A stretch of 64,000 nucleotides of DNA, from NCBI RefSeq assembly GCF_958298935.1, contig NC_084932.1, positions 17,835,501-17,899,500 of the forward strand. The letters are read 5' to 3'. A program made the position numbers and the translations under genes. The notes under the pieces are model-generated. The model saw only the letters and a program-made list of their open reading frames with translations, made no database searches and was not told the origin of the DNA. Origin of the DNA: Phragmites australis. Lineage: Eukaryota; Streptophyta; Magnoliopsida; Poales; Poaceae. Below are positions 44,252 through 54,839 of the stretch, in pieces; positions within the stretch are counted from its first letter, which is position 1, and the number at the start of each line of letters is the position of its first letter.

Positions 44252-44623
44252 TTACTTATTACTTCTAACATAATGTGTTGCATCAGTATCAAACTCCCGT
44301 GGTTGTCCTAGCAAAAGAGAGCATGCTTGCATGGAAACTACATCAAAATCAGCACAATCATGGTATGAACCAATAGAAAAATGCACCCTAGCTATTTGTA
44401 TTACCTTCACCTTACCACTATTGTTGAACCATTGAATATGATAAGGGTGAGGATGGTTTCTTGTTGGAAGGGCAAAATTCTTGATAATATCTGAACTTAC
44501 CAAGTTGTTGCAGTTTCCTCCATCAATAATGACTCGAACACAATAATCCTTAACTATGAGGAACATCTGAAACAAATTGTGGCGTTGTAGCTGTTCCACT
44601 TGCTCCATTTCAGTGTTTAGCAC
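44252..44623 (-). CDS. Gypsy 'A' protease
   Basis: 123-codon open frame. The active-site pattern is VRVIIDGGNCNNLVSSDII: D-G-G as in many plant Gypsy proteases. Later HIQWFNNSGKVKVIQIARVH and MQACSLLLGQPREFDTDATH match the second half (flap and L-L-G-R-P-W block; here P-R-E-F). It follows Gag directly and is part of the same polyprotein; I list it as a frame because this piece is uninterrupted, although the element as a whole is not intact. Confidence 0.75.
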   Translation of the reverse strand: MLNTEMEQVEQLQRHNLFQMFLIVKDYCVRVIIDGGNCNNLVSSDIIKNFALPTRNHPHPYHIQWFNNSGKVKVIQIARVHFSIGSYHDCADFDVVSMQACSLLLGQPREFDTDATHYVRSNK

Positions 44624-45661
44624 TCACTGCACAATGAGGGTCTGATAATCCTCCGTGGCAGTGGTATCAAACAATTCCTCATGGTCGATATCCATCTCAC
44701 ATCTATCCTCGTCACCTACATGGTTAGCTGCAAGAACATATTCATTCTCAACACCACTAGCACTTACATATCCACTGTCTTCTGTTAAAATGTACGCTCG
44801 CTGACTTGGGCAATCCTTCATGACATGGCCCATTCCCTTGCATCGGTGGCATACAATCCCGGTCGATCGGCCTGTAGAAGCAACCAATGAAGAGCTCTCG
44901 GCTAGACCCTGCACACTTACTGATTTGCTTACCTCAGGAGCGTGTGATGGTGTCGAAGGTACTGTTGAATGTGCCCTACTCGAGAAGGGGGCAGCAGACC
45001 ATGTAGCTAAATGTGAGGCTATTTTGACTTGTTCCGATGTTGATTTTGATGTAGTCGTACTTCCAAAATTTTTCCTTGGCCTCTGTTGTTGTCCCTGCAA
45101 TTCTTTTTCTGCTAAACACGCAAGTTGGAACAATCTAGGAACACTATCATATTCTTTGTAATCAACTATATCCTGAGTTTCACGCCTTGGCCACTATAAA
45201 AGCGTGCCATTGCAGCCTCTTCATCCTCAATAATATCATAACACAACATACTAATTTGTAGCTCCTGATAATATTCTTATACGGATCAATCACCATGGTT
45301 TAAGCACTGCAATTTCTTACACAAATCACATTTAAAAGAGGGTGGAATAAATTTATTACGCATAGCAACCTACTCTATTCCACTAGATGATTGCAAAATC
45401 TTTAAATTCACTAGTGGCTTGCTTAACTCTGTACACTTCAGGAACCAAATGAGCATTAAACTTCTGTTCGACCGTCATCTCCCAATCTAAATACTTTTTA
45501 GCATCATAAACACTCGTAAAAGATGGTATAGTAAACTTAACTTTAGCAAATGGATCATCATTAACATGTGGGTCATCATTAACACGTGGGTTAGCAAATG
45601 GATCATCATTAACATGTGGGTTAGCAAATGGATCATCATTAACACGTAGGGTATATAACAC
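44624..45661 (-). pseudogene. Gypsy 'A' Gag with zinc knuckle
   Basis: 45383-45661 starts the Gag core (VKFTIPSFTSVYDAKKYLDW, then VEQKFNAHLVPEVYRVKQA) after a short tandem repeat of NDDPFANP units. 44624-45133 holds the C-terminal half: Ser/Thr-rich linker and the zinc knuckle CHRCKGMGHVMKDC (C-x2-C-x4-H-x4-C). Between them (45134-45380) the frame is broken by shifts. Gag forms the particle and binds element RNA. Confidence 0.75.
45540..45660. repeat. Short tandem repeat in Gag N-terminus
   Basis: The phrase 'aaatggatcatcattaaca' + 'cgtgggttagc' repeats four to five times (units of about 36 and 21 bases), giving repeated NDDPFANP/NDDPHV residues on the minus strand. It is a local expansion at the start of Gag. 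Confidence 0.8.
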
Positions 45662-45834
45662 GTGGGTTATATTAACATTAGCAAATGGATCATTATCTTT
45701 TCTAAGACCAGTGTGGTATGTTGGTCAGAAACTTTTTCCGTAGAGCAGGGGTGTAAAGGTAATAAAAAGATACTCTCTCTCTGAACTTTGGCTATCTCTG
45801 TTTCGGCTATGGTGGTTGGATCCAAGAAGTGGGC

Positions 45835-46095
45835 GAATCTGACTAGGTGATCACGACGACTAGGTGGTCGGAGTACCTGATCGGACCCCAAGTGGGTGAT
45901 CAGAGTGACTGGTCGGGACCCCAAGTGGGTGGTCGGACCCGAGTGGGTGGGCGAATACGACTAGGCGGTCACGACGACTAGGTGGTCGGACCCGAGTGGG
46001 TGGTCGGAACCTGGTCGGACCCCAAATGGGTGGTCAAGTGACTGGTCGGGACCCTGAGTGGGTGGTCAGATCGACTGATTGGGACCCCGAGTAGG
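45835..46095. repeat. Leader tandem repeat of element A
   Basis: Multiple imperfect copies of 'ctaggtggtcgga' and 'ccccaagtgggtggtc' (about 20-45 base spacing) in the untranslated leader between primer site and gag. Repeated leader words are common in plant Gypsy elements; no function is implied. Confidence 0.75.
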
Positions 46096-46373
46096 GACAC
46101 AAACTCGTCTATAGTAGACTAGGGCAAGCTGAGTAACTTGACGACTAAATTAGCAAACACTTGATGCTATAAACTAGAACATGATAACTCGACCTGGACT
46201 CAAACTTAACAACATGAAAACTGAAAACAAAATTGTGAAGGGCACAAAGTGGTTCGGACAGCGAAAAACTAAGATCTAAATCCTTTTTTTTTGTGGGGCA
46301 ATTTTCTGGATTCTAGGTAATGGAACTCGACGAAACAAAAGGTATAACTAAGATTACCTAACGGGCAACCGAG

Positions 46374-46385
46374 GCTCTGATACCA
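46374..46385 (-). promoter_or_regulatory. Primer-binding site, element A
   Basis: Minus strand TGGTATCAGAGC, the exact complement of the 3' end of initiator methionine tRNA, two bases inside the LTR. Confirms minus orientation. Confidence 0.85.
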
Positions 46386-46387
46386 CT

Positions 46388-46730
46388 TGATACGTATTTG
46401 CCCAATGTTTCAAAGGTAATATGATAAGTCGATTGGGGGAGTTTCAACATTGATGATCCAAAAGCTCCGACTAGAATAGATCGAGAACCCTCACAACCAC
46501 TACACCACTACTCCGTGGTTATCAACTGTGCCAAGACGCAGTTGACTTCGCCAAGAAGGCTTTTTCTGCAAGAGAATCAAGAACATAAGCAAGAATAGGT
46601 AGATGCAATATGAATATTGCTAATTACCAATGAAGCACTCGAGTTGGGGTTCAACAAAATGATAAACAGAGAAACTGTCTAAAACAGAATAATCTAAGCT
46701 AAACCCGAGCCTAAACTATGATGACTACTG
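46388..46730 (-). repeat. LTR of element A, left piece
   Basis: Runs from the primer side (TGATACG) to the nested insertion; continues at 50202 after removal of the nested element and one ACTGT. Matches the reverse complement of 33990-34342. Confidence 0.85.
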
Positions 46731-47149
46731 TTGTCGGAGGATTAACTCCTGTCGCAGGGATCCCGAGAGACCCCTTTTTAGAGATTCGGCCGGGGGGATG
46801 ATCCTGAATAAGTTCGTCAGAGAAATGAATGAGAGTAAATGCAACGGCCGGTGGTGGGGGTGATGACCTAGTGCAAAAAGAAGTAAATGCACTAGAATTT
46901 AGACAGGTTCGGGCTGCACGGGGGCGTAATACCCTACTCCTGTATGGATGCAATAACTGTCCTGAGGAAGTCCCTTAAGGATGTTGCTGGTTACAAGAAT
47001 ATTGGCCTAACTAAGAGCTTGAGGCTCCTTGTTCTTCGGCAGGGACTGTCCCATGTGCCTTGTGTTCGTTCTTGTGTTCTTTTTGTTGGGTCTATGTCTT
47101 CGATTCTTGCTATGTTCGTCGATGCTTGGGTTGTCCGTTTTTCTCTTCT
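46731..47149 (-). repeat. Truncated 3' LTR of the nested element
   Basis: Aligns with 48743-49160 ('gattaactcctgtcgcaggg', 'gatcctgaataagttcgtc', 'tgtgttctttttgttgggtc') and stops abruptly at 'gtttttctcttct', where Gag sequence begins. Confidence 0.88.
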
Positions 47150-47154
47150 TGCAG

Positions 47155-48678
47155 GTGCCGGGGCCCTCGCGGGAGCCGGAGCCCTAGGAGGGGCCCTGGC
47201 CGGGGCCCTCACGGGCGCGGGCCGTCTATCGGCGGCCGCCCGGCGTTCTTGCCGGCGGTCGGGCTCTTGGGCCGGCCTATGGGCGGGGCCCTGGGCCGGT
47301 TCGACAGGAGCGGCTTCGCGCTTTCTTCTCTTTTTCTTTTCCCACCTGTCGGAGCGGGAAGAACTTGGTTGGTCGGCGGCGGGGCGCGGAGCATGCCAAG
47401 CCCGGGCCTCCGCCGCCTTGGCGCACTTGTCGGCCAGTGCGAAGAGTTCCGTAGTGGTTTCGATTTCGTGCGTACCTAGCTTCTCGAGCATCCGCTCGTC
47501 GCGGACGCCCTGCCGAAAGGCGACGATGACAGTGTGGGGGCTATCTGCGGGATGGTGTTACGGACCTGGCTAAAGCGCTGAATGAAGCGCCGCAGTGTCT
47601 CCTCCTCCTGTTGCTTGACGGCGTGGAGGTCGCACTCCAAGCCGGGGCGCGTGAACGTGCCCTGAAAAGTAGCCACAAACTGGTGGCAAAGGTCATCCCA
47701 GGAGCTAATAGATCCTGGGGGTAAGTTCATGAGCCAAGAACGGGTAGAGCCCCTCAAGGCAACATGGAAATAATTTGCCATCACCTTTTCACTGCCACCG
47801 GCCGCCTGGACGGCCGTAGTGTATATTTGGAGGAACTCAACGGGGTCGATGGACCCGTCGTACTTCTCCGGCTGCTCAGGGCGGAACTTGGAGGGCCATT
47901 TGACCCGTCGAAGCTCACTAGAGAAGGCACGGCAGCCGGTGCCGTACCCTGTGCCGCGGGTGGCGTTCCTTGGCGGTGAACGCCGGCGAGCCGGGGAATC
48001 CTGGCGATCGTGGGTCGGAAAAGAGGAAGCCTGGTCCTCTGCCTTGGCCTCCTGCCGGGTCTCCCGCTAGCGCTCGAGGGTGACGCGCGCATCTTCGTGG
48101 CCCCTTCGCTCGTTGAGATGCAAGCGGAGGTCCTGGGCTTCGGACGCGGCCAGGGGGGTGGCGCTCCGCCTGGAGGCCCCCCGGCCTGTGCGAACGCTGC
48201 CCGTTGATGGGCCGGTTCTGGCGGCGCCACGCTGGGTGGTGGCGCGAGAACTCTCGGCTAGCACCTGGCGGCGAGCAGTGCCGACCAGGGCAGCGACTTC
48301 TTGGATCCAGCGGCCCCCCAGGATTTCCGGAATCGCCTGAACAGGCGGATGCCTGAGGAGAGCGTGCGCCGCAAGCAGCGAGCTCCCGGGGTCGGCCTCG
48401 CTGAAAGCGAGCCTACACCGGAGAGGCACCCGGTGCTATCCAGAGGTGGACCTGGCGGCCGGAGTTTCAACCACCAGCTGGGGGTCGGATGGTGCACCGG
48501 CGGCAGCGGCGGCGGCCCTGCTGGGCCCAGCGCCTTGGTCCCCTTGGGAAGGGAACGCCACGCGTGCAGATCGCGGCTGCTGCTGGGCCGCAGCAGCGGC
48601 TAGGGCCTCCTGTGCGAGGGGCTACATTTCCTCACTGGAACTAGAGCCAGAACGCTGGAGGCGGTGACCACCGGCCAT
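47155..48678 (-). pseudogene. Gag of the nested element
   Basis: From an ATG near 48678 (MAGGHRLQRSGSSSSEE) the frame is G/C-rich with shifts; the core lies at 47476-47784: MMANYFHVALRGSTRSWLMN, then DDLCHQFVATFQGTFTRPGL and EEETLRRFIQRFSQVRNTIP, a classic Gypsy Gag core. It continues at 46991-47491 with TTELFALADKCAKAAEARAW (the conserved block after the core) and a basic Pro/Ala-rich tail made of short repeats (PARAP units), cut at the deletion point. No zinc knuckle remains. Confidence 0.8.
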
Positions 48679-48742
48679 TTTTTCTGTGGAAGAAAACAAA
48701 CAAACAGATTCAGGGATGTTCCCCCCTACCTGGTGCGCCAGC

Positions 48743-50196
48743 TGTCAGAGGATTAACTCCTGTCGCAGGGATCCCGAGAGACCCCTTTTTAGAGATTCGG
48801 CCGGGAGGATGATCCTGAATAAGTTCGTCGGAGAAATGAATGAGAGTAAATGCAACGGCCGGTGGTGGGGGTGATGACCTAGTGCAAAAAGAAGTAAATG
48901 CACCGGAATTTAGACAGGTTCGGGCAGCACGGGGGCGTAATACCCTACTCCTATATGGATGCAATAACTGTCTTGAGGAAGTCCCTCAAGGATGTTGCTG
49001 GTTACAAGAATATTGGCTTAACTAAGAGCTTGAGGCTCCTTGTTCTTCGGCAGGGACTGTCCCCTGTGCCTTGTGTTCATTCTTGTGTTCTTTTTGTTGG
49101 GTCTATGTCTTCGATTCTCGCTATGTTCGTCAATGCTTGGGTTGTCCGTTTTTCTCTTCTGTGTTGCCGGCTCTTTTAAGCACTCGCCGGCTGCGACATG
49201 TCCCGAACGGGAAGGAGGGGGGGCACAAGTTCCAAGACGCCATGACTGGGAAAGGCATCATCATTTCTTCTGGGTGAAGTGACCGGGGGTGGAAAAAATG
49301 CCGCACGCCCGGTCACCTGTCACCATAAACGCCCTGGCAACGGGCGCCGCGGAGAGGGCCCACCGGGCAGCCGCAGAGCAACCCGGCGTGCCCACCCTGT
49401 CTTGTTCCTCTGCCACAGCAGGGCGGCAGACAGAACGCCTTGATCCCCGCGATGTTATCCCGAGACAAGCCGGATGATACGGGACGGGACCCGTGCAATT
49501 AATAGCCCCGCGCCTCTCTGCCAAAACATGGCAGGAACTGACGCTGCGGCCGGAGCAGTTGGATGTGTCAGGCCACGCACGCTCATTAAATGCGGCCTCG
49601 GACCTCTGACTGGTGGACACCTCAACGGCGGGCCCCTCGGGGGCCTTTCTGGGTCGTCGGGGCACTGAGTGCTCGGGGGTACTGTTCACCTCCCCGAGCA
49701 CTCCCTCCCGAGAATGCCTATCCTTGTCCTCGGGGTACCGGGTGCTCGGGGGTACTGTTCACCTCCCCGAGCACTCTCTCCCAAGCACTCTTGCATGATC
49801 CTTCGGGGAACCGAGTGCTCGGGGGCTGCCACGTGCAGCCCCGAGCACTCTCTCCCGAGCACTCTTACGTGGATCCTTGGGGAACCGAGCGCTCGGGAGC
49901 TGCCACACGCAGTCCCGAGCACTCTCTCCCGGAACTTAGCTCTTCTGATCGTCGGGGGACTAGGGCGCTCGGGGGTGACCGGGCACCTCCCCGATTACTT
50001 TCTTCCTGGTACTTAGACTCTGTGGATCATCGGGGAACTGGGGTGCTCGGGGACCACCGACTGTGGCCCCGAGCACCTTCTCCCGGGACTTGAGCTTTTC
50101 TCATCCTTTAGGAGGGACCTCGTGGAATGGCGCCAGGTGGCGGATGGCTGGCCGGGCCTTGGGACTCAGGGACCCCCGGTTCTGGATAGACCGACA
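48743..50196 (-). repeat. 5' LTR of the nested element
   Basis: Bounded by TGTCAG...CCGACA on the plus strand. Its outer third (49660-50090) carries an array of about six dyad-containing repeats described separately. The remaining part matches the truncated 3' LTR. Confidence 0.85.
49660..50090. repeat. Array of ~72 bp repeats, each with a GTGCTCGGGG/CCCCGAGCAC dyad
   Basis: Six units at about 49668, 49738, 49810, 49887, 49967 and 50041. Each has a left arm (g)tgctcgggg, a loop of variable sequence and a right arm ccccgagcac, then 'tctcccgagcactctt'-like spacer. The third unit (49811-49844) is a near-perfect 34 bp palindrome because the loop itself adds ctgc/gcag. Lies in the LTR promoter-distal part (U3 of the minus-strand element). 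Confidence 0.85.
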
Positions 50197-50201
50197 ACTG
50201 T

Positions 50202-50705
50202 ATATTTATAGGGGCATGAGGAGGTCGACCTAGGATTTTGCAATCATGGAAAGAGGCGTACACAACCTGGACTCCGACCCCGACACGATTACAAGACCCG
50301 ACAATGGTGGCACAACACCTTATTCCTTCTACTCTGACTACACTACAAGGGATGTTTGGTCGATCATAGATCCATTGAAAAGGGTTCGTCATAAGCTTTC
50401 CAGTAAGTCCAAGAACACCTCAATTGGACTCCGTATGCGAGAGTTATGCCCGTTTTATTGACGTGCTTTCCTGGGACTCGACCACGACCACGACCACGAC
50501 TTTGACCACAACCACAACTTCGACCACGACCACGACTAGAGCTCAGACTCAAGTCCGAGTAGACTTGGCCTTCGAGGGATGATGTCCAGGTAAGGTTGTG
50601 GTGCTTCTCCCATATTTTTAAGCAATAAAATATCGCAAGAATTTAGTAGTAATCCATCCAAGAAAGCATGAACAATGAGAAACGAGTTCACCTGGTAGTC
50701 TAATT
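50202..50705 (-). repeat. LTR of element A, right piece
   Basis: Continues 46388-46730. Contains 'tatatttatagggg' (TATA on the minus strand, about 50200-50215) and the 'cgaccacgac' simple repeat at 50477-50535 (complement of 'ggtcgtggtc' in 33655-33715). Confidence 0.8.
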
Positions 50706-50779
50706 GTCATGCATGTGCTCTTGTAATTGGACATTAATAGTATTGTTCGTATCTGAAGGAGCCTTGGGCTCATCAGGAA
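50706..50779 (-). pseudogene. Polyprotein tail of an A-type element beyond the LTR
   Basis: Minus strand matches the 3' end of the A interior (33395-33490): words 'gatgagccca-ggctccttca', 'aatactattaat', 'gacaattagac'. So this LTR has interior 3' sequence on one side and a primer site plus gag on the other. The match stops at 50779/50780. Confidence 0.65.
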
Positions 50780-53158
50780 TACACCTCAGGAGATAGCCTC
50801 CAACTTTCAGAGGACTACCTTGCTCACCCTCGCCAAAGTGGTTTTTAGGGTTTTCTTAACACCGCACAATTTTCCACCACTAACACCATCAAACACCTCA
50901 AGACATTTCACTCCTTTGCAAAGCAAGTGATCATAACAATAAGTGATTAGACACTCTCTTAGGAGAGAGTATCTCAGAAGAGAGCGGAGTAACTAGCCCT
51001 AAGCATACTAGTTGACAAGGTTTCATCCAACATTATTATATCAGGTGTTGTGAGTATTCTAGGGTTACTATTTGAATATTGCGAGTAGTGATTGTAGTAT
51101 GACTCAGTAAATGGGTTATAACTAATACTAGAATTTAAAGAGAAACTATTATATAGTATTCATGCATAACTACCAGATTTTAGTTCATCATTTTATTATA
51201 TTGCAAACATGGGATCAACATGATCAAGGTGTTAGGACTTGCCTTGACGAAACTCAATTCTTTTAGTCTTGTCATTTGAGTCTCCTGAGTTTTTCATCAT
51301 CGGTTCCCACCTTTACCTTCCTTCTTCATGTCCTTGCTTAGATTCTTGGCTTTGAACCTATGCAGATTAACGATAAAAAGTGCACAATGACTAAACCAAG
51401 GAACACCAGAATGAAGCCAGAGGAACAACAAAGGGAAAGAAGAACGACAAGGACAATGATGAAAGCTAACCTAGCAGGAAGATGATCGGCTACTCTTAGC
51501 TATTTGAAACTGATGTATGGAGTCTAGCAAGGTTAGCCTTTAACCTGAATTAATAATCTATCATAAACATTAATTACTAAGCAAACCTTTAGTTAATCTA
51601 AATCTATAACTATTCTTAATTATCTAAAAAGTTAATCTATACTTAAGCTAGGAGATTAAATATACGATTATAGCCTAGAACATGATTAATGGATGACCTT
51701 ATACCTAAATCTATTTTTTGGTTAGCTAAATGGCAAAATCTATTTCTAGGTTAAAAGCACTATGATAAAAATAAATACCGAACGAGAAATTAAATGAACT
51801 CCTACAAACACAAGATTTGGTAGGGAGATAAATTATAATTTTAGAGAAATATCGGTGAAAGAATCACCAAAAATAGAGTTAGGACGGAGGATGTACTCTC
51901 GGATGATTTGCCGAAAGGGAAATCTTGGAAAAAGAGAAAGAGCATTGTTATGTGAATTCGGTCCACGACGCTTGCGGACCGAAGGTGGGTTGTGTGTGCG
52001 GTTCATGGTAGACCAGAACTGTGGGACAATGTGGGGCATTTGCGGTTAACCGGTGTACGGCTAGTGGAGTAAGGGGGTGGATTGGTGGCCGGTCCACTGT
52101 GAACCAAGGCCGGTGTGCAGCAGGACCGGCCTAACTGAATGGGCCCATGCGTCAATGTGAGCCAATAGAGAGGATAAGGCCAGCTGCTTCTGAGCAATTC
52201 ACAGAGAGAGAGAGAGAGACCTTGAGGGAGTGTGAGAGAGAGACGGAGAGAGGGGGCGGTGGTGGTTGGCAGGGCTCATTAGCGGTGGCCCGACATTGCA
52301 GAGGGAGAACACATGGAGAGTTCCAGGGAGAAGGAGCCGGTCGATGAGTTGAGTTCACCAGTGGGGCTTTGTGCGTGTGCAAGAGAGAGAGGCTCCGAGA
52401 GTGAAAGTCTTAGTGAGACGGGGCGGTGAGACAGGGCCGCATTGGGGGAGAGAGGCCGACTAGGTGAGGAAGACAGAAGACCTCCAGCGGGGTCTTGCTG
52501 GCGGCAGCTCGCCCATGATGTGCTGGGCTTGAGCGGGGCCCGAGCTGGCGGCGTAGAGGGGCCAGGCAGTGCAAGAGCAAAGCGATGCGAGAAGAGAGGC
52601 CGCTAGATGCGGCTGAGGCTCATGCCATGACTGGGTTGCCGGCGGCAAAGGAAAGGGGCACGGCGGCAAGGAGGAGGCTGCATCGGTGCACGACCAGGGG
52701 GTGGAAGGTCAGACAACATGCAGGTGAAGTTGTGTGCCAGGCTAGCTGAGCGGTGTGACAGGGTGGGGCACGACGGGTAGTGGGTGATTACGAGGACATC
52801 GACAGTGGGGCTTGCCTGACAGTGAAGGGCGGTCGAAGGTCGGCGGCGCGTGTGCCATCAAGGCTATAGGCTAGGTCGGCTCGGCGGGGCCCAGTGGAGG
52901 CGGACGACGAGGATTGGAGCACCATGATGTCTGATGAACTTGTGCATGATAGTGTGATACAGTGTAGGTATTCAAATTTTTAAGACCACAAATTTAGTAA
53001 AAAAGTATAAAATTTGATAAAAGACAATGCTAATTTAGTAATTATATATAATATCATAAATTCAACAATAAATCTCAAATTTATAAAACTGTAATATAAA
53101 TAGTCCAAACATGACATAAGGTCTTACATAAGTGAAAGATTACATCATTACAATACTA
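50780..53158. other. Unclassified repeat DNA
   Basis: No coding sequence recognised. 51230-51480 has word order like the middle of the 3.9 kb solo LTR (for example 'aacatgatcaagg...cttgcct' and a following 'gataaaaagtgcacaatga'-type block), so at least part may be a decayed large LTR in minus orientation. 52200-52400 has GA-rich simple sequence (gagagagagaga). 52240-52930 is G/C-rich with overlapping frames on both strands that I reject. 52960-53110 is A/T-rich. Confidence 0.3.
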
Positions 53159-53612
53159 TTCTAGATTCTTCACTTTGCGGTTTTTCATGGCCATGAAAGA
53201 CATTATTATGTCATTCTCACTTACCTTGGAGAAGATATCTCACTCAATATATGTGACTAAACAATCATTCAACAACTCATCACTCATTCTATTTATCAAC
53301 TTATCCTTCACTAAACTCAATGCCGAAAATACTCTTTCAACACTTGCCGTCGCCACCGATAGGATCAATACCAATTTAAGAAGCAAGTACACCAAGTCAT
53401 AAACAATACGCTTATTCGTTTCAACAAGCCTAATAGAGAGCTCATCAAGATTGTTTAGGTCTTTAAATCTATCATCCTTCCTCATGTCATCAATGAAGTT
53501 ATCAAGTTGGAGTTCAAGTCTTATCAATTCCACACTTGAAAATTCCTTGGGATAAGAGTCGGCAAGCTCATTATTCACTAATGTCAGAGTCATTATTACA
53601 CCTTTTGCCCTG
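53159..53612 (-). pseudogene. hAT transposase C-terminal (dimerisation) fragment
   Basis: Minus strand 53240-53590 reads LVNNELADSYPKEFSSVEL, then LKLVLILSVATASVERVFSA and NRMSDELLNDCLVTYIE: the hAT C-terminal dimerisation motif (ATASVER.FS). A TGA follows at TYIE, then the usual end (DIFSKVSENDIIMSFMAMK) up to about 53159. The N-terminal zinc finger and catalytic core are absent; the fragment is cut at about 53605 by a MITE-like sequence. Intact relatives cut and paste DNA transposons in the nucleus. Confidence 0.8.
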
Positions 53613-53873
53613 TTTGGCATAGCTGAAACTTATGGACTATTGCTAAAAGTTATTTATGGATTTTGGCTGTTGGCTTGTATGAGAAACTTTTAGGTTCTCA
53701 ACACACCAAAATCCAGAAAAGCCACTCTTAGTCACTCTCAGTTAGCTTATCAATTTTTAGTTCATTTCATCAGAAGCCAGCTTTTTAGCTTTTCAAAAGC
53801 TAGCAATAAGTCATCCTGTTTGTTTCAGCTTTTGAGAAGGAGAAGCTAGCAAAAAGCTAAAACAAATAGGGCC
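53605..53873. mobile_element. MITE-like element (hAT type)
   Basis: About 267 bp with imperfect terminal inverted repeats: CCCTGTTTGGCATAGCT at the left and the complement of AGCTAAAACAAATAGGG at the right. The ends resemble hAT-type MITEs of grasses. Interior carries further inverted phrases (AGCTTTTCAAAAGCT at about 53790). I could not define an 8 bp target duplication. Confidence 0.6.
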
Positions 53874-54735
53874 ATACACATTGGATAGGCAGCGGTCTGA
53901 CCGCCACATGAACTATGGTCTGACCGCCATATGAACTGCGGTCTAACCGCCAGATGCGTAGAGTTTTCAAACCTTGGACAACGGTCACATTTTGAGTTCT
54001 TGGCTACAAATAGACCCCTTGCTAGTTCAAAGAGGAATGCTAGTAGTTCATTTCTAAACTCTTGAGCACTTGACTTCCTCCTCTCCCTCTCTTGGCTTAG
54101 TGGTAGCACATTTTAGAGTGTGAGAGCATCTAGTGCATTGCATTGTAGTGATTGAGCTTTGTGGAACTAGTGATCTTTCAAGCAAGCGTTGTTGACTTAT
54201 TACTCTTGAATGTTTCTGCCTTCTAGATGACTTGTAGGTGACTGCATCATTGATCGCTTTAAAGATGTTTGTGAAGGATCCATGATGGTGATTGTGAGAG
54301 GTTTTGAGCATGCCTTACCAGAGCGGTTAAGTGTTACTTTAGTGGAATTGAGGTACTAAGTAGTTCATTGTTCTATTCCAACTTAAGATCAAGTTTCTCG
54401 GTGTGATCCTTTTCTTGTGGTGAGAATTGCATACTTGATAGAACATCGGTTAGAAGCTTGAACTCACCTCAACGTGGATTAGGGGTGACCGGCAAATTCA
54501 CGATACCACATGATAAAATTCGGGTGTCATCTCTTGTGATATTTATATTCATGCAATTTACTTTTTACAATTTATCTTCCTGGAATATAAATTGTTGCAT
54601 GTCACTCTAGGATTGAAAACCTTGACATAGTTCTAGTTGCTTTATATTGTTCTAGTGATCTCTAGTTCAAATTTAGCAAGTTTTATTTGATCACTAAGCA
54701 ATTAGTTTTGAAACCACCTATTCACTCCACCCCCA
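53874..54735 (+). repeat. Possible Copia 5' LTR (end part)
   Basis: The stretch before the Copia genes ends 'cctattcactccacccccac', a typical end of grass Copia LTRs, and includes a TATA-free leader-like region. Three copies of 'ggtctgaccgcca'-type words at 53897-53955 form a short local repeat. No second LTR is in the window, so the limits are a guess. Confidence 0.35.
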
Positions 54736-54839
54736 CCCCGTTCTGAACCTCTCACAAGTTCAGGATCAGAATATCCGAACAGTGATTCGGATGGGGAACC
54801 TACAAACCCACCATATGTACGTGATAGGGAAAGACCTAT

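Larger units (their letters stand above)
37891..46387 (-). mobile_element. Gypsy 'A' LTR retrotransposon, main body
   Basis: Complete gene order on the minus strand: primer site 46374-46385, repeat-rich leader, gag (45661-44624), protease (44623-44252), reverse transcriptase (44058-43086), RNase H (43080-42755 and 38841-38690, split by a solo LTR), integrase (38645-37891). The integrase tail and one LTR are now at 33106-34342 in opposite orientation. The other LTR is at 46388-50705 and is itself split by a nested element. Stops and frameshifts occur in most genes, so it is dead. Confidence 0.85.
46731..50196 (-). mobile_element. Nested Gypsy element with pol deleted
   Basis: Target duplication ACTGT on both sides (46726-46730, 50197-50201). 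Minus orientation: full 5' LTR 48743-50196 (about 1.45 kb), primer site TGGCGCACCAGGT (minus strand, about 48729-48741), gag 48678-47155, then a direct jump at about 47149/47150 into the last 420 bases of the 3' LTR (46731-47149). Protease, reverse transcriptase, integrase and the first two-thirds of the 3' LTR are gone. The deletion joins Gag to mid-LTR without an obvious repeat. Confidence 0.88.

Noticed and set aside
46944..47573. 209-codon plus-strand frame rich in Gly/Ala/Leu
   Set aside because: Antisense shadow of the nested element's Gag tail and truncated LTR.
49590..50093. 167-codon plus-strand frame with repeated Ser/Pro/Arg units
   Set aside because: Created by the ~72 bp hairpin repeats (unit near a multiple of three); no independent support for a protein.
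52147..52669. Short frames in G/C- and GA-rich DNA (both strands)
   Set aside because: Low-complexity composition, no motif, and frames of similar length on both strands.
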